Assembly (NCBI GenBank): GCA_030765045.1
Contig: CM060963.1
Location: 95,386,676-95,450,675 of the forward strand
Length of the DNA stretch: 64,000 bases
Source of the DNA: Tenodera sinensis
Taxonomy: Eukaryota; Arthropoda; Insecta; Mantodea; Mantidae
Reading direction: 5' to 3'
Below, piece by piece: positions 10,973 to 22,845 of the stretch. A program made the position numbers and the translations under genes. The notes under the pieces were generated by a model. The model had not been told where the DNA came from and did no database searches. It saw only the letters and a list, made by a program, of their open reading frames with translations. Position 1 is the first letter of the stretch. Each line of letters begins with the position of its first letter.

Positions 10973-12219
10973 AATATGCAAGCATGTGTTTCTTTTTTTA
11001 AATTTTATTTTCGTGCAGTGACACCTTTTGTTTTAATCTGGCGTGGCGGATAATATTGCATAATACCCACATTTTTTCTGATGAATCAAATTTATAAATT
11101 TAGAATTTTTTCCAACACCCTTAAGTCTTTTTCTGCAGAAATGCTAAGTAAACGCCACACTGATGAGGAGAATATATTCTCTCGGATGGACATGCAGAGT
11201 AGTGGCAAGTTTTCAGAAGACAGAGAAGGGGAAGTTTGAGTCCAGTGTCTAATGTGTAATGTGGACACACAACGAGTGTGCAGGAGCTGAAAAGCTTGAT
11301 TATGTTTGCGATTTCTGCAAATAAATTTTTCAACGCAAAGTAGAACCAGCCCTATATTTTGCAGTTTATCTTCATACTATTTTAGTCCAATTCGGTGCAT
11401 TGTTATGTGAGAAAAAGTTTTAGTAAGAAATAAATAAACTCTTATATCAATTTGTTACTTGAAAAATTATTAATTGTAGTATTCCTTATTGCCTTTCTAT
11501 TCCGTATTACCCACAATAAACAACTGGACACGTTTTAACGAAAATTAATAGCAAATTTTAATCTTTTGTTCAAAGCAAGTTAATAGGAGTTTCTAACAAG
11601 GTTTAATTTCTTCACTAAAAGTATCATGAGTCAAATTATAATACTATTACTTCAAATATTACGTAAATAAAACTGATAATCTATATTACTCGAACCTGCT
11701 GTATGTATCGATAATGGGAACATCTAATTTGCGATCCGATGTTTACTTTGAACTTCACTATGGGGGATGCATAACAGGGACATGCTGCTCACATGTCTCC
11801 TGGGTCCCAGGTTTCTATCCCCACGTGTAGTATTGACCTTTCCAGAGAGACTGGTACACTAACTCTAAGCCTCAAGAGGGTAATAATTAAAGAGACGCTT
11901 AAAGGAGAGAAGTAGTGTTCAACGTTGTTGAAAGCCACGACGATGCGGTTGGAATGTTATCTATGAATATGCCATAAGCAGAACTAGCAGCAGTGATGAT
12001 GCCAAACGGAAGTGGATTCACTAATTGGATATCTTTCAGGACAAGCCTATGCTAGGATAAATCCTAGAACTCAAACTAAGTCCAGTTGCGAAGAACACTG
12101 TCTCATTAAATACTGTAAATACTGTGATGTAGTGGCATGCTCAAGATTATCGGGAGGTCACCATTGGGCAGTCAAAACGGTAAACAAGATAAGCCGCGTG
12201 CTTGTCCAGCTAAACAAAT
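10973..12219. other. Unassigned DNA
   Basis: Mostly AT-rich with no recognisable gene. Around 11758-11890 a less AT-rich patch with GGTCCCAGGTTTCTATCCCC resembles the box-B region of a tRNA-headed SINE, but the rest of a SINE is not clear. Confidence 0.35.
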
Positions 12220-12990
12220 AAGCCAGTGAACAAGCACCTTCTGGATGTTTCGCCAACTCGAGCATACCGAAACTTTCAGGCTATATAACGTGCGGTCTCG
12301 CAAATTGAAACAGTCTGGCAGCAAAAGTCTCACTAAGTGAGTGTATTTCTAGTGCGCCATGAAGTACTGTTGACCGGGACGACCTACAGAGAGTGCTGTA
12401 ACGCTCTTTTAGTTGTAAATTCGGCTAGTCTGGTACCTATTTTAAAGAACAGACTGTGTACCTGTCTTTATTGTACTTTGTCATGTAAGTGGTATTTGAA
12501 TTTTTTAAAAATTAACCTATACGTTAATTCAAACAAAGCAGTCCTAATGTTACGATTCGTGAGGGTAGAAAATGCCCCTGTTAATCTGGGTCTTTATACT
12601 CGCTCATTTCGTAGATGAGAGATAAAGTCTCTGTGCTCAGGCACTGGCACCGTATGCTGTAACCGCAAGAAATTCGAGACGCTGTAAGTTCCACTCTTCA
12701 GCGAGTCAACTGTCCGGAAGAAGAGTGTATGTCGTGTATATTTCATTACGCCGCTCCGTCGAAGAAAGTTCCGTGAACGTAAAACAAAAGTGAAATTATA
12801 ATAAAGACTGGAACGTCTTAACAGTAATGAACATTGCGTCACAATACTCCAAACCAGGACTGAACACGTAGTGCCGGTGTGACGTAGGCTCATAATGCAT
12901 GCTGAACATGCACTGAAGAAGAGTTCAGCGTGTGATGTCCCTGCTCCTGTACTGGTTGTACTTGCTACAAGTTGATACATGAGTTTGAAG
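12220..12990. other. Unassigned, less AT-rich block with open frames on both strands
   Basis: Frames of 93 codons (12337-12618, plus) and 128 codons (12594-12980, minus) overlap here without familiar motifs. The plus strand has TCTTTATACTCGC near 12590 and AATAAAGACTGG near 12800, an arrangement reminiscent of an LTR promoter and polyadenylation region. No second copy is in the window to confirm it. It could instead be a host exon or another repeat. Confidence 0.25.
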
Positions 12991-13741
12991 TAATATTACT
13001 GTTCGTCTGTGTGAATCCCGAAGCAGGATCACACATTGTTTTAGGTCAGTTGTTGACTATTTGAATCGATAATGTTCTCAGTCGCTTAGTAATGTCTAGA
13101 AGCTCCTTTGATGTGCCCTTTCGCCGTCGATAGAAGCGATTAAGATTCTCTCTCTCTCTGGGTTTGCCTGAGCAGTTTCAAAAGGATGTTACAGATTTTG
13201 AATATAATGGCTTTTAATGAAGAATTGAAGTTTTTACTCTTTTCACTGGAGATATTGCCGACCAATATACATGTATATTCGTATAATTAAGCAACCAATG
13301 GACACTACTTACAGATACAGATTTTAGGAAGCTTACTTTATGTTCGTTTTTTTTTTTTTTTTTTTTTTTTTCTTTTAATAAGTAATTTGACGTGAAAACA
13401 AAGTGTACGTCTGTAACCTTCGACAGACTGGAATAGCTGTTAACCAATGTTCGTTTTGCCCTCCGGGAAGAAAAGCCATGCGATGAGATCGATTGCTTCG
13501 CTGTTCTCATCACTGAGACAATCCCCTTTTTATTCGTTTTCTCTCTTTATTATTGTTTATTTAAAATCATTAAAATAGTTATCGTCATTATTTTTAAGTG
13601 CTTAATTTCTTTTTTTAAATAATTACATCTATAAATTTCGGCAGCACAACTTAAGATTAGAATATTTTCTGTTGATCATGTACAAGCACGTGTTAATGTT
13701 TCTTCCAATTGCAACATTCGTAAGAAAATTGTTTCAGTCAC
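12991..13741. other. Unassigned AT-rich DNA with a T24 run
   Basis: Contains a poly(T) tract at about 13348-13371. No recognisable gene. Confidence 0.4.
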
Positions 13742-13975
13742 TTTGTAGTGTGGAGGTAATATTTCTGCCTCACATTCATGGGGACCCTGATTTTGAATGA
13801 GTTCGATGAGTTTTCCAGATAAGATTTAACTGGAATTCTTTCTTACCCTGAAAGAAAATATTAATGTTGTTCAAGTTTAAGTTCTAGGAACACCGAGCTG
13901 ATTTCTCCATCATTTCACCCATTTCAGTCCGCTATCAGCTATTCGGTCGAAGGGCATTAACTTCAAAAGTGACTG
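13742..13975 (+). mobile_element. SINE family a, diverged copy 2
   Basis: GTAGTGTGGAGGTAATATTT and CTGCCTCACATTCATGGGGA parallel the head of the copy at 6357. The body TTACCCTGAAAGAAAATATT and the end CATTTCACCCATTTCAGTCC also match. The box-B region is decayed. Confidence 0.6.
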
Positions 13976-14288
13976 CAACTCTTCATGAAACATTTTATCT
14001 ATAGGTCAATAATCTCTCGAATTGTAATCAAACTGGTTAGCACACAAAAACACACTTGCATTAATTTCAAAATTGTAGCATAAAATTCCTTTAAAATCTG
14101 AGATATATTACATACAGAACTGGATTTTCTTTTATGCAAAGTAATGCCATAAAGAACTCTCGTAGTCTGGCACTTCAATAAATATGTTTGACATTCTTTT
14201 AAATCAGTGAAAATTATATCTAATTATTATAACATTGCAGTAGAAAACCAATACGCACGTTATGAAACAGGCTGCAAGTGCAATACAT
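13976..14288. other. Unassigned AT-rich DNA
   Basis: No feature recognised between the SINE and the first LTR copy. Confidence 0.4.
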
Positions 14289-14906
14289 TGTGACGCCAGG
14301 CACGGTACACAAGAAAGGACGGTCGGAGCCAAACTACTTTACACCATATACCAGACCGGCGAGCAAACAGTGCAAAGTCAAGGTTCTCACATCATTCAAG
14401 CGAGCGAATAGGTGGCTAACAACAATCAAGCGGCAACACAAAGGTTTACCAGAGCCTTCGAGAAAAATCTGGCTACGTGATGGCCGGCGTGTTTGAGGAA
14501 GACGGGAAAGTTCCATGTTAAGTCATTCTCGATGTATAAGAAGGCGAGGAAACAGCAGAAGTGAGAGTTACAGACATAAGTCCGTCAGTGTGTCGGCGAG
14601 TGCAGACAGCTGTGTGTGTGCGTTTCACTGTCGTCATAAAAGGCACGTCGCATCTAAGCGAAGAAGCTTTAATGAGTGTTGAGTGATTGTATCGTCGTAG
14701 TTAATGTATGAGAGACAGAGAAGGTGAAGATGATACAGTGAAAGGACTGAGTCAAGGCTACAAGAAGAAAACAGTTGTGAGTTGTAATATCACGAAAGAT
14801 TGTAGACTATTTTATCCGTAGAAGAGGACTGTGTTTTTGTGCAAAAGTTTAGAAGAAGAATAAAGTGACAGAAAAAGTAATTGGGCTGGATTTTGTCATT
14901 TTTTCA
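14289..14906 (+). mobile_element. LTR family T, copy 1 (solo-LTR-like)
   Basis: About 618 bp, beginning TGTGACGCCAGG and ending near TTTTTTCA. It shares an ordered set of blocks with 50055-50630: CACCATATACCAGACCGGCG, CAGAGCCTTC, GCCGGCGTGTTTGAGGAAG, a TATA box (TATAAG at 14535), GTGATTGTATCGTCG, TATGAGAGACAGAG, AACAGTTGTGAGTTGTAATA, TTTGTGCAAAAGTTTAGAAG and an AATAAA at 14859. Promoter, transcribed region and polyadenylation signal in that order are what a retrotransposon LTR contains. No primer-binding site or gag/pol follows, so it looks like a solo LTR left by recombination. No target duplication was seen. Confidence 0.72.
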
Positions 14907-15675
14907 GAATATAAAAGCGTAACATCACTAAAATAAGAAAGAGTTGAAATTTTAAGTCCAATGACTTAACCCAATTTTACGTGCCTTTTATTGTTGATCT
15001 AGAGTTCATGTGCAATTAAAACCCACAACCCTGTTCAATAAAGGCAGTTACACATTTTCTCTTTGTCGTTATGTTTGTGTCCACAAAGGGTTATTAAATT
15101 GTTTTGGCGTCTCGTCACTTTGTGAATATGAATATAGGATCATTGTATCATTGCGTACATTAGGTATATACGCGTTTAATATTTTATAAATTAAAACGGC
15201 AATATGGAAACCATCAAAGGGTCTGTTACAATTGGTATTTTTAGTACTGTATGTTTCCAAGCCTTTCATCTTTGTGTTTGGCAAACTTTTGGAAGGTTCT
15301 ATAATTGAAAACTGGTTTTATTACTGAAACACTTGACTCTGAAGTGCGGTAAGGCAATGTAGTATAAGCTTACTACGCTTTAGCTTTGTCATGGGCTACC
15401 TAAATTTAAAAAATTGGATTGAGGGTGCAAATTTAAATGAAGAGGAAGAATATGGGTTTCAACACAATATTTAAACTATGATTAAAGTTGAACTAACTTT
15501 GAATTACTTGAATTGTAAAGAAGCAATTTAGCATTAGGTATCCAAAGTCAAGCTTTAAAGATTCGGTGTTTAAACGCCATGGAGAACACTGTCTAACCTA
15601 AAACAAGCGCTTCTGTTCATGAATGACACATTTATCTACTTTGTCTACCCCGTATCTAGTGGGTGGGAAGGGTAT
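14907..15675. other. Unassigned AT-rich DNA between two LTR copies
   Basis: No gag, protease or polymerase motifs in any frame. The spacing alone does not show that the flanking LTR copies are a pair. Confidence 0.4.
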
Positions 15676-15990
15676 TGTTACGCCGGCCGACGACAGCAGT
15701 GGCAGTGGCAACGGCAACACAACAAAGGCTCGGTCTGGGCTGCCTCACACCACAGGTGGTACGTGCATCAAAGACGCTCAAGGTCCGGCTGCCTCGCTCA
15801 ACTGTTTGTCAACACATGACAACAATGAGTACGGTAAGTCAGAAACGTTTTCGAGATTATTCGAGAAGTGTCCGGCGCCAGTATATTTGTAAAAGTTACA
15901 GTATGGTGAAGTTCGAGAAAGATGCATGTTAAGTCATCCTCTCTATATAGAGAGGCGAGGCAAAGAGAGTTGGGTGTCGTCAGTCAATTT
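15676..15990 (+). mobile_element. LTR family T, copy 2 (promoter half)
   Basis: Begins TGTTACGCCGGCCGACG. CCTCACACCACAGG, GACGCTCAAGGTCCGGCTGC and GTTAAGTCATCC track copies 1 and 4, and CTATATAGAGAGGCGAGG (near 15943) matches their TATA region. Similarity fades after about 15990 into a GA-rich tract. The overlapping open frames of 66-89 codons (15619-15932) look like by-products of this less AT-rich LTR sequence. Confidence 0.65.
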
Positions 15991-16004
15991 TCGTTGTGTG
16001 TGAG

Positions 16005-16048
16005 TGAGTGAGAGAGAGAGAGACAGAGAGAGAGGGAGAGAGAGAGCT
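16005..16048. repeat. (GA)n-rich tract
   Basis: GAGTGAGTGAGAGAGAGAG passing into GAGAGGGAGA. It lies between LTR copy 2 and the minisatellite. LTR copy 4 also has a GA run at the equivalent position after its TATA box. Confidence 0.85.
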
Positions 16049-16130
16049 GCATGTGTACGATCACGTTGAAAGGAATTCATGTCATCTATATGTACCATTT
16101 TGTACATACAGATGATATGAATTGTTTGTA

Positions 16131-16890
16131 GAAGAGTGATTAGAGAAAAAGATGTAAGTTTGCTACCTAAAAGTGAGTAGAGAAAACACTGAATGTAATA
16201 TGTAGCATTTCTATTTCGAACCTAGAGAAACTGTACGACTTATTTCTAGAAGAGTGAGTGCAGAAACCGATATGGTTGTGTTACCCAAAAGTAAGTAGAA
16301 AAACCAGTGTGAATGTAATATGCAGCATTTCTATTACAAACTTGCACAAAATTATGACTTATTTGTAGAAGAGTGAGTAGAGAGGGATGTGAATGTTACC
16401 TAATAGTGAGCAGAGAAAACAGTATGAATGTAATACATATCATTTCTATTTCAAACTTACAGAAAATTGTATGTTATTTGGAGAAGAGTGAGCAGAGAAA
16501 GAGATGAGAAAGTGTGACCCAAAAGTGAGTGAAGAAAACAGTGTGAATGTAATAGCATTTCTATTTCAAACATACAGAACACGATATGACTTATTTTAAA
16601 AATGGGGATAATAAATTTTTTTGTGTAAAATCGTGTTCTTTGTGGAAAGTTGTTAATAGAAGAGTGAGTAGGAAAAGAGTTGTGAATATGTTATCTAAAA
16701 GTGAATAGAGAAGACACAATGAAATATGTAGCATTTCCATTTGAAACATACAGAAAGTTGTATGACGTTTTGAAAGAGGAGATAAAAATGTTTTTTTGTA
16801 TAAAATGACATTTTTTATGGAAAATGAATAGAGAAAGAGATATGTACCTTAATTTGAGTAGAGAAGTATTGAAGTTAGAGTCTAAATGTT
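16131..16890. repeat. Minisatellite, about 118-bp units then about 170-bp units
   Basis: GAAGAGTGA starts at 16131, 16249, 16368, 16483 and 16659, giving periods of 118, 119, 115 and 176 bp. A further diverged unit starts near 16826. Each unit carries GTGAGTAGAGAAAACA, GTAGCATTTCTATTTCAAAC and TATGACTTATTT. The last units gain about 50-60 bp (ATAATAAATTTTTTTGTGTA and following). Every unit has stops in all frames, so it is not coding. Confidence 0.88.
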
Positions 16891-16909
16891 TTGTACAGGC
16901 AACTAAAGC

Positions 16910-16946
16910 AGTGTGTGTGTGCGTGTGTACGTGTGTGCGTGCGCGC
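16910..16946. repeat. Impure (GT)n/(GC)n tract
   Basis: GTGTGTGTGCGTGTGTACG and GCGTGCGCGC, a short alternating purine-pyrimidine tract. Confidence 0.85.
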
Positions 16947-19900
16947 ACCAAATTTCATTCCAGTATCTAATCATATCCTTGATATATTAATTAATTTGCA
17001 TCAATTGTATTGGGTATAGTCAAAATCTGTCTTCTCCAACAGATAATTGACCTACAGAGTTAGTTATATCTCTTATTACCTTTGTAAAATATTAAAGGAT
17101 GGAAACTTCATATAATGAATAGTTTTTCTTAAAGGTTTTTAATACCGCAAAGTGTAAAAATATCAGCAAGCTGCGCATTATTGGTAATATTTTTCAAAAA
17201 ATTATAATCAATATCAAAATCTCAATAGACATCTTACTACTCTTCTTCTGAACTACATTTGAAGAACTTTTAGATCTCTGGCAAGTTTTTTGTGAGAGAA
17301 GAGAAAAAAATGGTCACTAGAAAAATATGTTTTAAGTTAAGTCACACAGTTCCTCATTAACCTACACGCAAGTGTCCTACCCCATCTGATTTTGTTCATC
17401 GATTTGCATAAGGCCTTCCCTTTCGGTATTCTAAAACTGTAGAGTGATTCAATATGAGATTTTGAAATATATATAACATACAGTGGTCTGCTCATAGAAA
17501 TAAGAGCAAAATATCTACTGCCACTACTTCACCTTTATTTTCGGCAGAATTAATAATTAATACTACACACAATGTATAAATCAATAATTACACTCAAATA
17601 ATCTCGTAAACACACTAAATTATTTCAAAAGTAAGACTGAATGGACATGATCAGCTTTTAAATAACAGAAATCCACCAAGTGAAATAGGAGTATGATAAA
17701 TACATAACTCAGAAACCAGTGAATGGCAAACCAAAGTCAGTGCCCTCTAGGAGATTTATTGACAAGCTTGTTCAATTAGGGTACGGTGAATGCAGCGGAG
17801 CACTTAGCGTCTAGTTTAAGAACAATTATTCCAATGTTCCATGAAATGAGTGTGGGCACTTAAAAGGCAGAATTTTTATCGTCCCTATTGTGCAACTTAT
17901 TCATAGACGATGTCCCAGATCTGTAAGCGATACAGTAAATGGTCTTCACCTTTATACTTCTTCTCCTTCCCCTTAAGTCTTATGTTGTCAGGTTTTCCTC
18001 GAACCGAGGCAGTATCCCTCAATCACTTTTAAACGCAATGCCGAAAGGTATTGAAGCAATGCATTTGTATAGTAGCGGTTCTGTTTGTGAATTGAAATGT
18101 TTTACTGATGATCTTCAAATGCCAGTGTAATGAGCTGTGTTTACAGTTCTCATTCATTTCTAGTTGCATTTTCATTAGCAGAAGAATAATGACCACAGTC
18201 GTGCGTCCCTCGGACCACTGTATGACGTTAAATGGAAAACACACTAACAGTGTTTTGCTTTCATGAATGGTAAATAACCTAGGTTGTGCACAAAACTTGC
18301 AAAGATAAACATCATAGATGATGCAACGCAGTTTGTGAAGGCATTTTGTACGGTCTCCACAATGAATTAAAAGGGCCCTCACTGTATAATAAAAAGAAAA
18401 TACTGTTATTAAAACAGAAAAAATAAATTTAAAATGGCACAGACACGTCGTTTCAGTCATTTCAACATTTAACCCGTTTTAGTTGGATATGGAATGGGTT
18501 TTCAGTCAAAAAATTCAAATTTTGAGTTATTGTCTTATATGAAAGGATGAAATTTTCTCTTGAATTACCTAGATATCTATTCTAGAAGTAGGTTAATTAC
18601 TAAAATATGGGAGTGGCTGCACACATTTTCGTACAGCCAATTACAGTAGTGGAGGAATGGAGGTTTCGGGAACAAATATTTCATAGTCTGAAAAGTGCCA
18701 CAAAGTGCGCTATACTGACTACTTAAGAGATGGTGACAACAAAACACACATTGAAGAGGTTGTCAACTAAGAAAACTAAAGGTTTCTTTGAGACGAAAGA
18801 TTGTTAGTTATGGAAAGACAATTGCTGGAAGGCACAGACTCAGATATGTCATTGAGAGAGTGCAGAGGTATTATTGCTTGCAATAAAAATACTACAGAAA
18901 ATATAGAACAAAATGGGAAAATCACTATGGACATTTTGCTTCCATACATGTTCGACAAATAAGAACCCCAATCATCGTTTGTGCAATTAATAGAGGGTAG
19001 GTCATGAGAGATAAACATAATCATACCCAAAGTTTGCCACTTGCTACATATAATGCAAGAAATAAGACCAATATTTGGGGAATAAATGTCTCTGGTTTGG
19101 AATATTTCCCTTAAGTTCAAATTTTCTTCACATAACAAACATTTCTCAGTCGTAATTAATATTTTGATCTAACATTTTTAGGAGTTGTTTGTGTTGGTGT
19201 TTTACTTAAACTGAAATAAGGGTTTTGAAAACACGTAACACTCGGTAGAAGTTTTAACAAATATGTTCTCTAAAATATGGGAAAGTGTCAAATGAAAAAT
19301 AAATTAAAAACTATTCAACTTTTTGAAAACTGTTATTTCAGCTACTATGTGGATGTTACACCTAGAATCTGTAACATTTCATTTGCGTGGTTACTTTGAA
19401 AACGTTCCTTAATATCACACATTTTAACATTGTCAATATAAGGCATTCCGTATCCACTTAAGATGACAATGTTTTCCATATTGCAATATACTAGGGTGAA
19501 TTTCAATAGTCCAGTAACCAGATCGTTTCTTAAAATTAGGTACGTAATATTGTAACTAAACCATTTCGATATTTTGCAGTGAATGGAGGAAACACATTAT
19601 TACCTAAATATTGGCAAGGGCATTTAAATAGGGAATGTTAAAAGGATCGCAATAGCGTAGGCATTTGCACCTGGCTCATTTCTTTAACATTAGTTGCTTC
19701 CTAATTCCGCAAATAGTTGGATTTCATTAATGTGCTAAGCACACCACCCGTAAACGGTAACCATTTGCATGCGAGTTGAGATAGGGAGCAGGAGGGGGAA
19801 GGCGTTGTCTACAAGGGATATCGTTGCTTCGGCAAGCAAATAATCAAGAGTAGAAATCCGTGTGAATGTTTAGTTCCACTACAATTTCTAGAACGAACGT

Positions 19901-20763
19901 GGTATAGTCATTAATCAGTTTGACTAACTCAGAGAATCGATTATGTTTATCTATTCCTAGCGAGGAAGAATGTCATAATATGTTGAAATAGCAGTTGAAG
20001 CAATGTATAGCTCCTTTGTTTCTTCGTAAGCTTTTTGTATGTTCTTTTAGTGGCGTAATAATTTAGTATGTGGTAAGATGCCTCTATCTTGCCTTTTTTA
20101 TAAGGTAGGATCTCATTTCCTTGCCTTTTCCGCTGCTTGTTGTTCCTGGCTTTAAATCAGTCGATATTACCATGAAAACTCTGCAGGGTTAGCGACGGAA
20201 AAGCTATTATTAGCGAATATACGATGACAAGCTTACTCTTTATATATCATTAACCTTATTTGTCTTCTTTATTCTGATTTATCTGATCAATGGCGCTCTT
20301 GAAGTACAAATGCTCCGGATATTTTAAAATTCACTTTATTCATGCAGGTTTCAGATACTTTATACTCTTTCGCACTTTTTCGAAGCGTTACTATTTACCC
20401 GTAACCAAAGCCTCTGTACTATACATTTTACTTGAGGGCTTACAAAGCAATACTAAAGTGTATCACAATTTTATTTAGAAACACACTATGTATGTTCTAA
20501 ACGCTTATCGCCTTTTCACATCACCTTTTTGCTTTAATAAAAAATTACTCAAAAACCCGCGCGAAACCATGTAAAATTTTTCTGGGGTTTAAATTTTTAG
20601 GAATATGTGGATCAATTTTCAGAGGAAGTGTGTAAAAATGCCATCTTTGATATAGTTGTGACAAGGGAAAAACCCGGAAAAGAATTGCAAAAGCTTGATA
20701 TTTTAAAATGCAAGGATCTAGTGATTTATTGTGATATAGCTGGGAATGAATTTTATATATTTT
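16947..20763. other. Unassigned AT-rich DNA, 3.8 kb
   Basis: No gene or shared repeat recognised. Open frames of 120-143 codons at 18029-18460 and 18776-19138 (minus) have no familiar motif. The patch 19640-19870 is less AT-rich, but I cannot assign it. Confidence 0.4.
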
Positions 20764-21008
20764 TATAGGTATGAAATCAATTCTTTGCACACTTAAGTGT
20801 GTTTATGTTATAAATTATCACACAAAGTTCCAGCACAATATGTTTTATAGCTTTGAACGAATTAATTATTTAATTTATTCACAGTGAGAATGTGTCTTCA
20901 TATTCTAAATACTTTATGTGCATCAGAAACTAAAATATCACAAGTTTTATTATTTTATAAACTAGAATTGCCCAAAAAAACTATAAATTTCTGGCAGGAA
21001 GAGGAAAG
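20764..21008 (+). repeat. Repeat R2, copy 1
   Basis: Shares ordered blocks with 57326-57552: ATCAATTCTTTGCACACTTA (ATCAATAATTTGCACACTTA), CACACAAAGTTCCAGCA, GAATTAATTATTTA and CAAGTTTTATTATTTTATAA. Both are on the plus strand. No coding capacity, tRNA head or inverted ends seen, so the class is unknown. Confidence 0.75.
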
Positions 21009-21649
21009 AACTACTTTTAAATTAATTTATTTATTTGCTTTGATGGATACTGAAAGTATATTTAAAAGCTGTTTTTGAATACTTAACTTTTTTGAAGCTA
21101 AATAAGCTTTCAAATTTTGAAACCAAAGACTGAAGCGAAGTCACATAAATGGAGCACATACTGGAAAAATTCAGGTGCATAGCACAACATTTAATGTGCA
21201 TGTGCAGAAAGTGTATTAAACAATGCTAAGTCGAGAAAAACCAATTTTTCTACACACATGCATCATGGACATAAATTTTGCTTGGCCTAAAACTACCCTG
21301 CTGCATATGTTACGCCTTCCTTTTTTATCTGGTAGTCTGCCTCTTCCGATTCATAGCTTAAACACTTCCTTCCGCTGAATTTGGTTGTTTTTGAGCGCTT
21401 TTGGCTCACATTTTGTTCAAATACTCACGAAAATTTAAGCAGAAAAGAGCGCTTAAAGGAGCACACATGGCATTTAAAGCCTGCGGTAGACCATTAAAAG
21501 GGAGGATTTTAAAAATTGTGCTGACAATCGATAACTGAAGGTCTGGGGAAACTATATGTACGCTAACCCTATACATGGCCAATTTTATAATTTTTCGGTC
21601 AGTTTTCAGCCCCTAACTCCCTTAAAATTATAATTACTGAATATCTTTA
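21009..21649. other. Unassigned AT-rich DNA
   Basis: No recognised feature. Confidence 0.4.
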
Positions 21650-21985
21650 GGGGTGACGCTGTGGCCGAGCGTTCGCCTAGTACCTAGGCGGCCCGAGTTC
21701 GATCTCAGGGATCCGCATGTGGTATTCGTTGTGGACGAAGCAGCGTCAGGACGGTTTTTTACTCCGAGTTCTCCGGTTTCTCCCGCCATTCATTCCACCA
21801 ATTGCTCCATTATTACCTTTCTAGTCATCAATTTCGCCAGCATTTTGTATCATCCTCTTCCTCACTATCATACCTGGTGCATGACTGACCACCTGCTTCC
21901 AGGTCTTCACACTGTCTGGTCCATAGTCCTGTGTTCCTCGACAGGCGTCTGACCTTAGGCACTGGTTTGTAAGTTCTAGGGGGTG
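21650..21985 (+). mobile_element. tRNA-headed SINE (family b)
   Basis: The head GTGGCCGAGCGTTCGCC (A box), followed by GAGTTCGATCTCAGGG (B box), marks an RNA polymerase III internal promoter. The body has GAGTTCTCCGGTTTCTCCCG and CATTCCACC, shared with 9833-10045. It stands out as less AT-rich than its flanks. Not a functional tRNA: the acceptor stem does not pair properly and the body continues for about 250 bp. Confidence 0.8.
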
Positions 21986-22744
21986 TAAGTCCAACATAAG
22001 GGGAGGGTAATCAGGAAAAGAAGGATATCTTTGGACGGGTAACCTAACGTTCACTTTTCCTAAATTTTTACAAATCTTCTGTGATGAATTCCGTTAACAT
22101 TTAATTAAGCCATGGTGGCAGTGCTATAGGAAATTCTATAGTGGCAATACATATATCATCGACTTCAGAGTTGAAATATATTAAATTATACTTATTTCTT
22201 TCCATTGTTATTATTGTTATAATAATAATGTTAATAATAGTCATCATTATTATTATTTTCTATTACTACATTTATTTATTGTAGGTAAATTTCGCTTAAC
22301 ATTTGCCTTGGATTAGACTGTACCGTGACTTCTATGTATGTATGTATGTATGTACCTACACAGTTTATACGGCACTTGTAGCGTTCAGCTATCTCTTCAA
22401 ATATACGCTCATATAAAGTGACAGCATTTTTGAAGAGAGCAAAGGAGAAATGGACGGAAACATCTGTGAGATGATCCTCAAAGTGAATGTGAGTCCCTCA
22501 ACTATCATATAATATGGCAGCGTTATTCCCCGCACTTTTTTATTTTTGCATGCTATAACAATTTGTTTTAAGCATGAACTACATAGAAGAAATATTTACA
22601 AAAGTGATTGTGATTCTCTAAAGTTATTTAAGCGCCCGTTCAACATTGGTTTGTTTTCTGCCGATTATAAGTTATAATTGCTTGATAGTATTCGGATAAC
22701 CCCCATAGCTTTATCTATCCACTATTGTTAAAAAACTTCTTGTT
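21986..22744. other. Unassigned DNA with short ATT/TTA and TATG repeats
   Basis: Contains an imperfect ATT-rich run at 22205-22260 and (TATG)4 near 22335-22352. Nothing else recognised. Confidence 0.45.
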
Positions 22745-22845
22745 AATGCAAATAAACATTATATATTTCGTTGTAGGTGCAAGAAAATATACGATAATCT
22801 AAAGCGATGACATTTTAATTCTGATCTCTTTGCGTCACAACGAGG
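22745..22845 (+). mobile_element. M1 element, short diverged piece (K)
   Basis: TTGTAGGTGCAAG, TCTAAAGCGATGACA and ATTCTGATCTCTTTGCG follow the order of M1 copy A at about 6693-6780. The ends are lost. Confidence 0.5.

Noticed and set aside
15619..15932. Three overlapping plus-strand open frames of 66-89 codons
   Set aside because: They overlap each other in all three frames within a less AT-rich LTR promoter region and match no protein family.
14289..15990. A complete LTR retrotransposon between LTR copies 1 and 2
   Set aside because: The interval is only 0.77 kb, has no gag/pol motifs, and the two copies are too different to be a recent pair.
16131..16890. CRISPR-like array
   Set aside because: The whole unit repeats, with no unique spacers between short repeats, and the genome is eukaryotic.
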